Shown: positions 17,201 through 25,756, counted from the first letter of the stretch. The stretch is 64,000 bases of DNA from Amycolatopsis thermophila (GCF_030814215.1 NZ_JAUSUT010000001.1:806001-870000); one strand, 5' to 3'. The notes: a model not told the origin generated them from the letters alone. Made by a program: numbers and translations.

Positions 17201-17525
17201 CCACGACGGAGTTCACCACGCCGGCCACCGCGTCGCGGGCGTTGTTCGCCGCCTGCTTGGCGCGGTCCTTGCCCGCACCGCGCTCGGCGTTGAACGCGTC
17301 CACCGCGGGCTGCTGGGTGAGCTCGACGAAGGCGGTGGTGCGGCCCCGGCTCGCCGCCAGCCGCGGCGACAACTTGCCCTGCAGCCCGTCGGCGGAGACC
17401 TTCGCCGTGGGCAGGCCGGGCGCCGGCGGCTCGTCCTGGGCCGCCGCGCTGCCCGTCGCGAAACCGGTGGTGGCCAGCGCGGCGGTGAAGACGGCCGCGA
17501 GCGACCGCCGGGTCCTGTTTCTCAT
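14214..17525 (-). CDS. secreted S8 subtilisin-like serine protease
   Basis: A 1103-aa secreted protease. It has a basic N-terminus (MRNRTRRSL), a hydrophobic signal segment ending in AAAQD, an inhibitor_I9-like propeptide (about 60-155), then the S8 catalytic domain with triad D191 (GVIDDGIDYTH), H263 (HGTHVAG) and S608 (SGTSMAT). A protease-associated-type insert occupies about 430-570 between His and Ser. The 430-residue C-terminal region is beta-rich and probably Fn3-like. No LPXTG or membrane anchor is seen, so release outside the cell is likely. ATG 17525 is chosen over an in-frame start at 17552. The presumed ribosome site lies in a 12-bp inverted repeat, listed separately. Confidence 0.92.
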   Translation of the reverse strand: MRNRTRRSLAAVFTAALATTGFATGSAAAQDEPPAPGLPTAKVSADGLQGKLSPRLAASRGRTTAFVELTQQPAVDAFNAERGAGKDRAKQAANNARDAVAGVVNSVVGQLRSADAGTEVLYSTANAVSGVVVTADAAKIRELAARPDVASIRTVVPKTRSNNSTAQLTNTLNAWQQTGRLGDGVRVGVIDDGIDYTHADFGGPGTKAAYDSVDRAAPTPLFPNAKVVGGTDLVGDGYDAATDGADTPKPDPNPIACGEHGTHVAGTVAGYGVNADGSTFTGDYSKLTADSLNAMKIGPGMAPKASLYAIKVFGCAGSTNVTSQALDWALDPNGDGDFDDHLDIVNLSLGSDFGAPDDPDSLFVRKLAANNVLSVIAEGNGGDLYDVGGSPGNTPEALTVASSRDISVLRDAADVTAPGDVAGPKGGQYSQSYAGYDTLDTTAPAVKLSAANADGCAPFSDADKAAVAGRFAWLEWDDNDATRVCGSAARANNAQAAGAKGVLLSSSLEHFAAGIAGNSAIPMFQFTASATGQIRPALNAGTLAVRLYGAGRASLQTYDPAIVDTPSSFTSRGVRGPAVKPDVSAPGDTISSALRGSGNDRTVLSGTSMATPLTSGVTALLRQAHPEWSVEEIKALVMNTAGHDIVADGKTYAPQRVGAGRLDTQAALNDQVLAYSRDDRGAVSVTFGTVEVSKPVTLTKTIQVVNKGDSWARYNVAYEGITNLPGVQYQLSDRSVTVAPHGTATVRVTLRITDPTALRKVIDPTVATEQAGLARQFVADASGRVVLTPLGGFGTALRVPVYSAPKPVSAIGAPKTLDFQADTARFSLTGRGVDQGTGSQRYESLISVLELQGQSPKLPECRGRVTEGCTINDTAKGGDLQYVGAASNIAQARQEGHADQALLAFGISTWGNWANLGSNTIPFVDIDTSGDGKPDFESYVTKPSGTDVWLVNTVDLNAQGFPTVDVQAVNGQLGDVDTNVFDTNVVLLPVSIAALGIDPNAASHKISYAVGTAGYYVAPGSTNGLIDSIDTAMTFDALAPGYSVSGANGAALVYSAKPGTALTVTRNPQTAQTDTVLGLLALEHHNGNGDRVSVIRVNGGSRP

Positions 17526-17529
17526 GCTT

Positions 17530-17567
17530 GTTCGCACCCTCACTCCGATCAAGGCGAGGGTGCGAAC
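17530..17567 (-). promoter_or_regulatory. inverted repeat covering protease RBS
   Basis: GTTCGCACCCTC (17530-17541) and GAGGGTGCGAAC (17556-17567) are exact 12-bp complements around a 14-nt loop. In the minus-strand mRNA the arm nearest the start contains GAGGG, the best Shine-Dalgarno match, 5-10 nt before the ATG at 17525. If the stem forms, it would hide the ribosome site; alternatively the repeat is an operator. Confidence 0.6.
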
Positions 17568-17584
17568 TTAGCTGGTCATCCGGT

Positions 17585-17603
17585 GATGCGCCTAGAGCGC
17601 ATC
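17585..17603. repeat. 7-bp inverted repeat between serA and protease
   Basis: GATGCGC, loop CTAGA, GCGCATC is a perfect inverted repeat 31 nt before the serA stop on the plus coordinate and 60 nt upstream of the protease start. It may be part of the serA terminator or of the protease promoter. Confidence 0.5.
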
Positions 17604-17634
17604 GGAGTAATCCGACTTTGGAAGGTAGTCCGCG

Positions 17635-19233
17635 TTATGCGAACGTGACGGCGCGGATCGTGCGCGCGCCGACGGTCGCCGCGATCGGCTCCAGCAGGTG
17701 GGAGTCCACCTCGCGGTCGACGCGCAGGATCATCACCGCGTCCGAGCGGTCGGTGGTCTGGCTGATCTGCGCGGCCTCGATGTTGACCGACGCCTCCCCC
17801 AGCAGGGTGCCCACGCGGCCCATGATGCCCGGGCGGTCCGGGTACTCCAGGAGCAGCATGTGGCCCTCGGCGCGCAGGTCGAAGTGACGGCCGTTGACCT
17901 CGACCAGCTTCTCCACCTGGTTGTTGCCGGTGACCGAACCCGACACCGACAGCACGCTGCCGTCCTCGTGCACCGCGCGCACGGTGACCAGGCTGCGCCA
18001 GTTCGGGCTCTCCGGCTCGGTGACGATCTCGGTGCGCACGCCGAACTCCTCGGCCAGGCGCGGCGCGTTGACGAACGTGACCTGGTCCTCCACCACGCCG
18101 GAGAACACGCCGCGCAGGGCGGCCAGCGACAGCACGCTGACGTCCTCCGACGACAGCTCGCCGCGCACCTCGACGGTGACGGCCGACGGCGCCTTCTGGC
18201 TCAGGGCGGCGAGCACGGTGCCCAGCTTCTGGGTCAGCGGCAGGTACGGGCGGACCTCCTCGCCCACCACGCCACCGCTGGCGACGTTGACCGCGTCCGG
18301 CACGAAGTCGCCACGCAGCGCCAGCAGCACCGAACGCGCGACATCGGTGCCCGCGCGGTCCTGCGCCTCGGCGGTGGAAGCGCCCAGGTGCGGGGTGACG
18401 ACGACGTTGGGCAGGCCGAACAGCGGGCTCTCGGTGGTCGGCTCGGTGACGAACACGTCGATGCCGGCACCGCCCACGTGGCCGCTGCGGATCGCCTCGG
18501 CCAGCGCCTCCTCGTCGACCAGGCCACCGCGCGCGGCGTTGACGATGATCACGCCGGGCTTGGTCTTCTTGAGCGCCTCGGCGTCGATGAGGCCCTTGGT
18601 CTCCGGGGTCTTCGGGAGGTGGATCGAGATCATGTCGGCGCGGGCGAGCAGCTCGTCGAGGCTGAGCATCTCGACACCGAGCTGCGCGGCGCGGGCGGCC
18701 GGCACGTACGGGTCGTAGGCGACGATCTTGGTGTCGAACGCGGCGAGGCGCTGCGCGAACAGCTGACCGATCTTGCCGAAGCCGACGACCCCGATGGTCT
18801 TGCCGTTGAGCTCGACGCCGGTGAACTGGCTGCGCTTCCAGGCGCCGCCCTGCAGGCTCTGGTCGGCGGCCGGCACCCGGCGGGCCACGGCGAGCAGCAG
18901 CGCGACGGCGTGCTCGGCGGCCGAGACGATGTTCGAGGTCGGCGCGTTCACCACGAGCACACCGCGCTCGGTCGCGGCCGGGACCTCGACGTTGTCCAGG
19001 CCGACACCCGCGCGGGCGACGACCTTCAGGCGCGTGGTGGCGGCCAGCACCTCGGCGTCCACCTTGGTCGCGGAGCGGACCAGCAGCGCGTCGGCGCCCT
19101 TCACCGCCTCCAGCAGGGCGGGGCGGTCGGTGCCGTCCACGTGCCGGACCTCCACCTCGTCGCCGAACACGGCCAGCGTGGAGGGGGCGAGTTTTTCGGC
19201 GATGAGGACGACCGGCTTGCTGGGGTTGGTCAC
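17635..19233 (-). CDS. serA: D-3-phosphoglycerate dehydrogenase
   Basis: SerA, 532 aa, oxidises 3-phosphoglycerate to 3-phosphohydroxypyruvate with NAD, the first step of serine synthesis. It is the long actinobacterial form: substrate domain, Rossmann domain with GVVGFGKIG (148-156), NAARGG with the catalytic arginine, HLGAST with the catalytic histidine, then an intervening domain and a C-terminal ACT domain (about 455-530, MLLLEYPDRPGIMGRVG). Serine feedback through ACT/ASB domains is known for the mycobacterial enzyme. The GTG at 19233 has GGGAG upstream. It is single-standing between the protease and a divergent SnoaL-like gene. Confidence 0.96.
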   Translation of the reverse strand: MTNPSKPVVLIAEKLAPSTLAVFGDEVEVRHVDGTDRPALLEAVKGADALLVRSATKVDAEVLAATTRLKVVARAGVGLDNVEVPAATERGVLVVNAPTSNIVSAAEHAVALLLAVARRVPAADQSLQGGAWKRSQFTGVELNGKTIGVVGFGKIGQLFAQRLAAFDTKIVAYDPYVPAARAAQLGVEMLSLDELLARADMISIHLPKTPETKGLIDAEALKKTKPGVIIVNAARGGLVDEEALAEAIRSGHVGGAGIDVFVTEPTTESPLFGLPNVVVTPHLGASTAEAQDRAGTDVARSVLLALRGDFVPDAVNVASGGVVGEEVRPYLPLTQKLGTVLAALSQKAPSAVTVEVRGELSSEDVSVLSLAALRGVFSGVVEDQVTFVNAPRLAEEFGVRTEIVTEPESPNWRSLVTVRAVHEDGSVLSVSGSVTGNNQVEKLVEVNGRHFDLRAEGHMLLLEYPDRPGIMGRVGTLLGEASVNIEAAQISQTTDRSDAVMILRVDREVDSHLLEPIAATVGARTIRAVTFA

Positions 19234-19395
19234 GATTGGGCTCCCGTGGACGCAGCTGGGTCAAACGACGCCGACGAGTCTAGTCGCGCTGCTCACCGGG
19301 GCTGTTAACGGGAGCGCAAGCCGACTCGCCAGAAGCGCCTGTCGCGGCCCGGGGTCTCGTCGTCGAGGGCGCCGGCCGTCGCGTCGGCCGCACAA

Positions 19396-19425
19396 TGGAC
19401 AAACGGAGTAAGCACTCCGTATTCT
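19396..19425 (+). promoter_or_regulatory. promoter with operator-like palindrome
   Basis: TGGACA (19396-19401), an 18-nt spacer and TATTCT (19420-19425) place the start point at or next to the ATG at 19433, so the transcript is leaderless. The spacer is filled by a perfect inverted repeat ACGGAGT-AAGC-ACTCCGT (19403-19420), the position and shape of a TetR- or MarR-type repressor site. Confidence 0.65.
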
Positions 19426-19432
19426 CGGCGGC

Positions 19433-20368
19433 ATGCCGCACTCCCCCGCCGACGTGGTCGGCACCCTCATCGAGCGCATCAGCGCGGGCCGGTGGACCGG
19501 GTTGGCGTCCCACTACGCGGAAGACACCGTCGTGGAGCACCCGCTCCAGCGTTCGCGCCTCACCGGACGCCAGGCCCTCGCGGACCACTTCGCCCGGGCC
19601 GCCGCGGCGGGTGTCCGGCTCGAAGCCTCCGACGTCGTCCTGCACGAGACCACCGACCCGGAGGTCGTCGTCACCGCCTACATCTACCGCGGCGCAGGCT
19701 TCGCGTCGGCGAACGTGCAGGTCGTGCGGGTGCGCGACGGGCTGATCAGGCACTCCCGCGACTACCACGACCCCCTGCGGATGGCCGCTGCCCGCGGCGA
19801 CTTCACCGGCATCGCGGAACCAGCCGCTCCCGCGCCGGCCGGGCCGCGACCCGAGGTGCCGGACGGCTCGCCGAGCGCGCTCGTGCTCCACGCCCTCACC
19901 GGACCGCCGGCCACGCGCGCGGACCTCTACGCCGAAGACGCGCAGGTCACGCTCCCCTTCCACCCCGCCGCGCCGGTGCTCAGGGGCCGGGAGGCACTAC
20001 GCGAGCACTTCGCGACCGGGGCGAGATTCGAGCCGCGCACCGTCGTCTTCCACCAGTGCGCCGATCCGAACCTGATCGTCACCGAAGTCGAGTGCGCGGT
20101 CGGCGGAACAGCCGCCGCGGCGAACGTCCTCATCACCCGGGTGCGGGACGGCCGGATCGCCGAATCCCACGACTACCTCGACCACGTCGCGGTCGCCGCC
20201 GCCACCGGAACCCTGCCGGAACTGTTCGCGGCCGCTCAGTCCCCGCTCAGCCCAGCGAGGTCGTGGAACTCGCCGTCCCGGGCACCCGCGACGAACGCGT
20301 CCCATTCGGACGGGGTGAAGACCAGGACCGTCCCGTCCGGATCGGTCGCCTTCCGCAGGGCCGTGTAG
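19433..20368 (+). CDS. tandem SnoaL-like (NTF2-fold) protein
   Basis: A 311-aa protein with two repeats of a SnoaL/NTF2-like fold. Residues about 5-115 and 145-265 each end in an R-V-R-D-G-x-I pattern followed by S-(R/H)-D-Y motifs (VRVRDGLIRHSRDYHD and ITRVRDGRIAESHDYLDH), clear evidence of internal duplication. Such folds serve as ketosteroid isomerases, polyketide cyclases or ligand-binding proteins; no catalytic assignment is made. The last about 43 residues lie outside the fold and are encoded antisense to the DUF397 gene, a 133-bp tail-to-tail overlap. Its promoter carries a palindrome in the spacer, so it is probably controlled by a repressor. Confidence 0.75.
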   Translation: MPHSPADVVGTLIERISAGRWTGLASHYAEDTVVEHPLQRSRLTGRQALADHFARAAAAGVRLEASDVVLHETTDPEVVVTAYIYRGAGFASANVQVVRVRDGLIRHSRDYHDPLRMAAARGDFTGIAEPAAPAPAGPRPEVPDGSPSALVLHALTGPPATRADLYAEDAQVTLPFHPAAPVLRGREALREHFATGARFEPRTVVFHQCADPNLIVTEVECAVGGTAAAANVLITRVRDGRIAESHDYLDHVAVAAATGTLPELFAAAQSPLSPARSWNSPSRAPATNASHSDGVKTRTVPSGSVAFRRAV

Positions 20369-20478
20369 ACCCGCCCGTCCACGTGCTCGACGTGGGCGAA
20401 CTCCAGCTCGCCGCCGGTGGCCTGCCACCGCGCCCCGCTGAGGTCGAGTTCGACGCGAACCCGCTCCTTCTCGTCCAC
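20236..20478 (-). CDS. DUF397 domain protein
   Basis: An 80-aa protein with the DUF397 pattern: LSGARWQATGGE near the N-terminus, then DPDGTVLVFTPSEWDAFVAG (about 47-66) and GEF. DUF397 proteins are abundant in Pseudonocardiaceae and Streptomyces and often sit next to XRE regulators as possible antitoxin-like or regulatory partners; here no such partner is adjacent. The GTG at 20478 gives the usual length; ribosome site weak. Its 3' end overlaps the end of the convergent SnoaL-like gene by 133 bp. Confidence 0.78.
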   Translation of the reverse strand: MDEKERVRVELDLSGARWQATGGELEFAHVEHVDGRVYTALRKATDPDGTVLVFTPSEWDAFVAGARDGEFHDLAGLSGD

Positions 20479-20503
20479 GCGCTCACGGTAACTCCGCACA
20501 CGG

Positions 20504-20541
20504 AAAAGGACCTCTCCGGGGCGCGCCCCGGAGAGGTCCTT
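20504..20541 (-). terminator. ilvBNC terminator
   Basis: A perfect 36-bp palindrome (two 18-nt arms, AAGGACCTCTCCGGGGCG and its complement, 20506-20541) lies 15 nt after the ilvC stop. On the minus strand it runs into TTTT. It would end the ilvBNC transcript before the DUF397 gene. Confidence 0.92.
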
Positions 20542-20555
20542 CGCGTCGCAGCGGA

Positions 20556-21599
<1,044 letters not shown>

Positions 21600-22106
21600 T
21601 TAGCGAGGCGCGGAGGCGGTGATCGACCGGGGACCCCGGCCGACCGCGACCATGCCGGACTGCACGATCTCACGCACGCCATACGGCTCCAGCATGCGCA
21701 GGAGGGCACTGAGCTTGTCACCGGTGCCGGTGGCCTCGATCGTGAGCGCCTCGGGCGACACGTCGACCACCTTCGCGCGGAACAGCTGGACGGTCTCGAG
21801 GACCTGGCTGCGCACGGTGGCATCGGCCCGCACCTTGACCAGCAGCAGTTCGCGCTGCACGGAGGCGGCGGGCTCGAGCTCCACGATCTTGATGACGTTG
21901 ACCAGCTTGTTGAGCTGTTTGGTCACCTGTTCGAGCGGTAGCTCCTCAACGGCGACCACGATCGTCATCCGGGACACCTCGGGGTTTTCCGTGGACCCGA
22001 CGGCGAGGGACTCGATGTTGAAACCGCGGCGGGAGAACAACCCGGCGACCCTGGCGAGCACCCCGGGGACATTCTCCACCAACACGGAGAGGGTATGCGT
22101 CGTCAC
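21600..22106 (-). CDS. ilvN: acetolactate synthase small subunit
   Basis: IlvN, 168 aa, is the regulatory subunit of acetohydroxyacid synthase; valine binding at its ACT domain inhibits IlvB in known systems. Residues about 4-78 form the ACT domain ([29 protein letters not shown] spans 6-34), and the rest is the ALS_ss_C domain ending in the conserved GMVAVGRGP. The GTG at 22106 overlaps the ilvB stop by 4 nt (GTGA), indicating translational coupling. A much longer open frame reading back across ilvB is antisense-like shadow sequence and is rejected. Confidence 0.96.
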   Translation of the reverse strand: MTTHTLSVLVENVPGVLARVAGLFSRRGFNIESLAVGSTENPEVSRMTIVVAVEELPLEQVTKQLNKLVNVIKIVELEPAASVQRELLLVKVRADATVRSQVLETVQLFRAKVVDVSPEALTIEATGTGDKLSALLRMLEPYGVREIVQSGMVAVGRGPRSITASAPR

Positions 22107-23965
22107 TGCGAAACCTCGTCGTCTTCGAACAGCGGGCGGATGCCGCGTGCGGCCATGATCTCGTCGTTGCCGGTGCCCGCGGCCACCATGGGCCACACCT
22201 GGGCGTCCTTGCCGACCACGAAGTCGATCACGACGGGCCGGTCGTTGATCTCCATCGCGCGGCGGATGACGTCGTCGACCTCGTCCTTGGTCTCGCAGCG
22301 CAGCCCCGCGCAGCCCAGCGCCTCGGCCAGCAAGGTGAAGTCCGGGATGCGGTGCTTGTGCGTACCCAGGTCGGTGTTGGAGTACCGCTCGGCGTAGAAG
22401 AGGTTCTGCCACTGCCGGACCATGCCGAGGTTGCCGTTGTTGATGACGGCGACCTTGATCGGGGCGCCCTCGATGGCGCAGGTGGCCAGCTCCTGGTTGG
22501 TCATCTGGAAACAGCCGTCGCCGTCGATGGCCCACACCTGCTTGTCCGGCACGCCGAACTTGGCGCCCATCGCGGCCGGGACGGCGTAGCCCATGGTGCC
22601 CAGGCCGCCGGAGTTGAGCCAGGTGCGCGGGTTCTCGTACTTGATGAACTGCGCGGCCCACATCTGGTGCTGGCCCACGCCCGCGGCGTAGACGGCGTCC
22701 GGGCCGACGATCTGGCCGATGCGCTCGATGACGTACTGCGGCGACAGCGTGCCGTCGGTGGGCCACTCGTAACCGGCCGGGAAGGTCTGGCGCCACGAGT
22801 CGACCTGCGTCCACCACGGCTTGAGGTCGGGCTCGCCGATGCGGTCGGTCTCGGCCTTCACCGCGTCGATCAGCTCGGTGATGATCTCGGCGCAGTCCCC
22901 CACGATCGGCACGTCGGCCTTGCGGTTCTTGGAGATCTCGGCCGGGTCGATGTCGGCGTGGACGACCTTGGCCTCGGGCGCGAACGACGACAGCTGGCCG
23001 GTGACCCGGTCGTCGAAGCGAGCGCCCAGTGCCACCAGCAGATCGGCGCGCTGCATCGCGGCGACCGCGGCGACCGACCCGTGCATGCCCGGCATGCCCA
23101 GGTGCTGGGGGTGGGAATCGGGGAACGCGCCGCGGGCCATCAGCGTGGTGACCACCGGGATGCCGGTCAGCTCGGCCAGTTCCTTCAGCTGCGCCGACGC
23201 CTGGGCCTTGATCACGCCACCACCGACGTAGAGGACCGGGCGGCGGGCCTGGGCGATCAGCCGCGCAGCCTCCCGGACCTGCTTGCCGTGCGGGCGCAGC
23301 GTCGGCCGGTAGCCCGGCAGGTGCATCTCCGGCGGCCAGGAGAACGAGGTCTGCTCCTGCAGCACGTCCTTCGGGATGTCGACCAGGACCGGGCCGGGAC
23401 GGCCGGTGGAGGCCAGGTGGAACGCCTCGGCGATCGTGCGCGGGATGTCCGCCGGATCCGTGACGAGGAAGTTGTGCTTCGTGATCGGCATGGTGATGCC
23501 GCAGATGTCGGCTTCCTGGAAGGCGTCCGTGCCGATCAGCGGACGGGTCTGCTGCCCGGTGATCGCGACGACCGGCACCGAGTCCATGTTCGCGTCCGCC
23601 AGCGGCGTGACCAGGTTCGTCGCGCCGGGGCCCGAGGTCGCCATGCAGACCCCGACCTTGCCGGTGGCCTGCGCGTACCCGGTGGCGGCGTGCCCGGCGC
23701 CCTGCTCGTGCCGGACCAGCACGTGCCGCACCTTCGTCGAGTCCAGAAGCGGGTCGTACGCCGGAAGGATCGTGCCGCCCGGGATGCCGAAGACCACCTC
23801 GACGCCCATCGCCTCGAGCGACCGCACCAGCGACTGCGCCCCGGTCACCCGGACCGGCGTGCCGGCGGGCGGGGCGGGCTTGGGGCGGTTGCCGAGCTGG
23901 GCGGGCGACGCGGCGGCCGGAGTTCCTCCGGGTTTCGTGTCCGATCGCGACGTGGCGCTTGTCAT
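22103..23965 (-). CDS. ilvB: acetolactate synthase large subunit
   Basis: IlvB, 620 aa, is the thiamine-diphosphate-dependent catalytic subunit that makes acetolactate or acetohydroxybutyrate. After an N-terminal tail rich in Pro and Ala (about 38 residues, usual in actinobacteria) come the pyrimidine-binding domain with the catalytic glutamate in [14 protein letters not shown], the central FAD-binding domain, and the pyrophosphate site [12 protein letters not shown] with downstream NNGN. ATG 23965 is chosen; the frame stays open 60 codons further but crosses the attenuator. It heads the ilvBNC operon. Confidence 0.96.
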   Translation of the reverse strand: MTSATSRSDTKPGGTPAAASPAQLGNRPKPAPPAGTPVRVTGAQSLVRSLEAMGVEVVFGIPGGTILPAYDPLLDSTKVRHVLVRHEQGAGHAATGYAQATGKVGVCMATSGPGATNLVTPLADANMDSVPVVAITGQQTRPLIGTDAFQEADICGITMPITKHNFLVTDPADIPRTIAEAFHLASTGRPGPVLVDIPKDVLQEQTSFSWPPEMHLPGYRPTLRPHGKQVREAARLIAQARRPVLYVGGGVIKAQASAQLKELAELTGIPVVTTLMARGAFPDSHPQHLGMPGMHGSVAAVAAMQRADLLVALGARFDDRVTGQLSSFAPEAKVVHADIDPAEISKNRKADVPIVGDCAEIITELIDAVKAETDRIGEPDLKPWWTQVDSWRQTFPAGYEWPTDGTLSPQYVIERIGQIVGPDAVYAAGVGQHQMWAAQFIKYENPRTWLNSGGLGTMGYAVPAAMGAKFGVPDKQVWAIDGDGCFQMTNQELATCAIEGAPIKVAVINNGNLGMVRQWQNLFYAERYSNTDLGTHKHRIPDFTLLAEALGCAGLRCETKDEVDDVIRRAMEINDRPVVIDFVVGKDAQVWPMVAAGTGNDEIMAARGIRPLFEDDEVSQ

Positions 23966-24044
23966 CAGTTCTGCCTCGTGGGTCTCGTCGGGGCTGCTCG
24001 TCGGGTGGTCTGGTTCGGGTCGGCAAGGCGTGGGCAACAAAAAA

Positions 24045-24075
24045 CCCCCGCCGACCTTTCCAGGTCGCACGAGGG
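24045..24075 (-). terminator. ilvBNC attenuator terminator
   Basis: A roughly 13-bp stem on the minus strand, with CGACCT-GGAA-AGGTCG at its tip and a GC-rich base, ends in GGGGG followed by T6 (24039-24044). It lies 73 nt before ilvB. An alternative upstream stem pairs 24077-24088 with 24116-24127 over 12 perfect bases. The second of these arms covers the last codons of the leader peptide. Confidence 0.9.
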
Positions 24076-24110
24076 TCGCGCGTCGACGCAGGTTGGGAAC
24101 GCTGGAATCC

Positions 24111-24158
24111 CTACGCGTCGACGCGCGGGAAAAGTACGAGGCCAATCTGCGGTGTCAC
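24111..24158 (-). CDS. ilvBNC leader peptide (attenuator)
   Basis: A 15-codon frame from GTG encodes [15 protein letters not shown], rich in Ile, Leu and Val codons (ATT, CTC, GTA, CTT, GTC). The GTG is 7 nt after a TAACGT -10 element, so it should be leaderless. The codons overlap one arm of a 12-bp hairpin, and a U6 terminator follows. Attenuation by branched-chain leader peptides upstream of ilvB is established in actinobacteria; this copy fits that plan. Ribosome stalling when charged tRNAs are limiting would favour read-through into ilvBNC. This is inferred from sequence alone. Confidence 0.88.
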   Translation of the reverse strand: MTPQIGLVLFPRVDA

Positions 24159-24165
24159 GGCGCTG

Positions 24166-24195
24166 ACGTTAACGGGTCGCCGCTGATGGTGTCAA
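24166..24195 (-). promoter_or_regulatory. ilvBNC promoter
   Basis: On the minus strand a consensus -35 TTGACA (24190-24195) and -10 TAACGT (24166-24171) are separated by 18 nt. The predicted start point coincides with the GTG of the leader peptide at 24158. It is the best vegetative promoter seen in the window. Confidence 0.82.
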
Positions 24196-24272
24196 CTCTG
24201 CGGGATGGTGATCCCGGATACTGGGCAACACCCGCCGGAGCCGTCCCATCTGGCGGAAGGCACCATGGTTGC

Positions 24273-24779
24273 GTGGCCGAAAACCAGCAGGAGGGCCGGA
24301 AGGCGATCTTCCGCGTCCCGCTGATCACCTTGCTCTTCGTCGTGTTCCTGGCGGTGTGCATGATCCCCGCCGCCTTCGCCGACGTGCCCGGGCTGTGGGT
24401 CATGTACGTCATCCCGATCGGGATGGCCGTCTACGTCCTGCGCACCCGCACGATCGCCTCCACGCGGGGGCTGAGCGTGCGCACGGTGTTCGGCCACCGC
24501 GAGATGCCGTGGTCGTCGCTGAAGGGGCTGACGATCAGCAAGAAGGCCAAGGTCTCGGCCGTGCTGGCCGACGGCAGCGAGGTCGCGCTGCCGACCGTCC
24601 GCACCCGGCACCTGCCGGTGATCTCCCTGGTGAGCGAGGGCCGCATGGAGGACCCGAGCGGCCTGACCGACGACATGGACGCCGACGGTGGGGACAGCGC
24701 GGGGGAAGCACCGGCGAAGCCCGGCCCCGCGGACGCGGGCGACCCCGGTCCGGCGAAGCCCGGCGAAGACGCGAACTGA
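24273..24779 (+). CDS. PH-domain membrane protein (Cfp6-like)
   Basis: A 168-aa protein with two adjacent membrane segments near the N-terminus (about 13-31 and 36-53), then a bacterial PH-like domain (about 60-130) with RGLSVRTVFGHREMPWSSLKGL and a charged, Pro/Ala-rich tail. The type corresponds to Cfp6 (Rv3004), which in mycobacteria also sits divergent from ilvB; that comparison is from memory. GTG 24273 is chosen because GGAAGG lies 12 nt upstream and the family begins near this point. Function is unknown. It is divergent from ilvBNC across the attenuator. Confidence 0.82.
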   Translation: MAENQQEGRKAIFRVPLITLLFVVFLAVCMIPAAFADVPGLWVMYVIPIGMAVYVLRTRTIASTRGLSVRTVFGHREMPWSSLKGLTISKKAKVSAVLADGSEVALPTVRTRHLPVISLVSEGRMEDPSGLTDDMDADGGDSAGEAPAKPGPADAGDPGPAKPGEDAN

Positions 24780-24781
24780 GG

Positions 24782-24850
24782 TCAGCGGGACCAGTCCTCG
24801 ATGCGGGCGCCGGCGCGGAACCACAGGCCGGAGGTGTAGCGGCCTCCGAC
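24782..24850 (-). pseudogene. orphan C-terminal coding fragment
   Basis: The minus strand reads GRYTSGLWFRAGARIEDWSR then a stop, a coherent protein end with no matching upstream frame. It may be the tail of a deleted gene that once followed the regulator remnant. Identity unknown. Confidence 0.35.
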
Positions 24851-24964
24851 ACCGCGTGGACGGCGTCCAGCTACGCGCGCTGGGCCGCGTAGGCCGGGGC
24901 GTTGGCGGCCCAGCGCGCTCGTCGCTCGCGGCCAGTCCGGCCGGTGACGGTCCGGGTCGTGCTT

Positions 24965-25326
24965 CGCTCCCGGGGAGTCGCATGCCGCGCGAGACGAACC
25001 GGAACCGGTCGGCGCGGGCGTGGATGAAGGCGAGGTCGAACAGCCGGCCCGCGGGGTCGGCGATGGTCTCCTCGGAGACCAGGACGGGCGCGCCGGGCGT
25101 GACGCCGAGGACGACGGCGGTCAGCGGGTCGGCCGGTTCGGCACCGATGATGAACTCGGACTGTTCGAACCCGACACCGGCGTCGGTCATGAGGGCGTAC
25201 CAGTCGGTGGCGAACGGGCAGTCCCGCAGCCGCGCGGAAGAGCGCGTCGTTGGTGGCGAGCCACATCGGCTCCCCCTCGTACAGCGCGATGTACTCCAGG
25301 CGCAGGCACGGCGTTCGGGCCGCCAC
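24965..25326 (-). pseudogene. GntR-family regulator remnant (UTRA domain)
   Basis: Two minus-strand frames together spell a UTRA effector domain. The first half includes [19 protein letters not shown]; the second includes [18 protein letters not shown] and continues through GAPVLVSEETIADPAGR to ARADRFRF. They join only across a frameshift near 25225-25240. The DNA-binding N-terminus expected of a GntR/HutC protein is not found upstream. The sequence is therefore called a decayed regulator. A sequencing error could explain the frameshift but not the missing helix-turn-helix. Confidence 0.62.
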
Positions 25327-25743
25327 CGGCCGCGCCGGCCCGGTGCGGGAGCACGGTCATCCCGGCGGGCGGGACGTCGCCGGCTGCGTCATGTGGTGCC
25401 CGGCGCCCGGCGCGGTGGCCCTGCCCAGCGCGAGCCCGATCGGCGCGATCCACACCGGCCGAGCCCAGGCTTGGAACCGGACGCTGAAGGTCGTCCCGTA
25501 CCGGGTCGGCGGGATCATCACCGGCGACCTTCCCTTTCCGGGTGCCGGCGAGGCCCCTGTGCGATCCCTTGTCCGAGCGAAAGCCAGGAATGGCGAATTC
25601 CCGCGGTGTATCGGGAGCCGGTGCCCGCGGATCTCATTCCGTGGGCACCGCCCTGACCTGCGATTTCACCCAGACGCGTGGGGGCTGCGCCGTTTTCGGT
25701 GTGGGATGGGCCGCCGGTTGATCGGCACCGGGCCGCCCGGGCG

Positions 25744-25749
25744 TAATCT
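25744..25749 (+). promoter_or_regulatory. ilvD -10 element, leaderless start
   Basis: TAATCT at 25744-25749 matches TANNNT and ends 7 nt before the ATG at 25757. A possible -35, TTGATC, lies at 25718-25723 with a long 20-nt spacer. No leader peptide or terminator is seen, so ilvD seems outside the attenuation system. Confidence 0.55.
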
Positions 25750-25756
25750 GGCTGAC

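Larger units (their letters stand above)
24780..25756. other. 977-bp interval of gene remnants
   Basis: No intact gene is visible between the PH-domain gene and ilvD. The minus strand holds a frameshifted UTRA domain (24965-25326) and an isolated protein C-terminus (24782-24850). The rest (25360-25700) shows no recognisable domain on either strand. The ilvD promoter lies at the right end. Confidence 0.6.

Noticed and set aside
21600-24026. An 808-codon frame covering ilvN and ilvB
   Set aside because: The ilvB part is out of frame with real IlvB. The true genes overlap by only 4 nt in different frames.
23966-24145. N-terminal extension of IlvB to 24145
   Set aside because: It would translate through the attenuator hairpins and terminator; the family start is near 23965.
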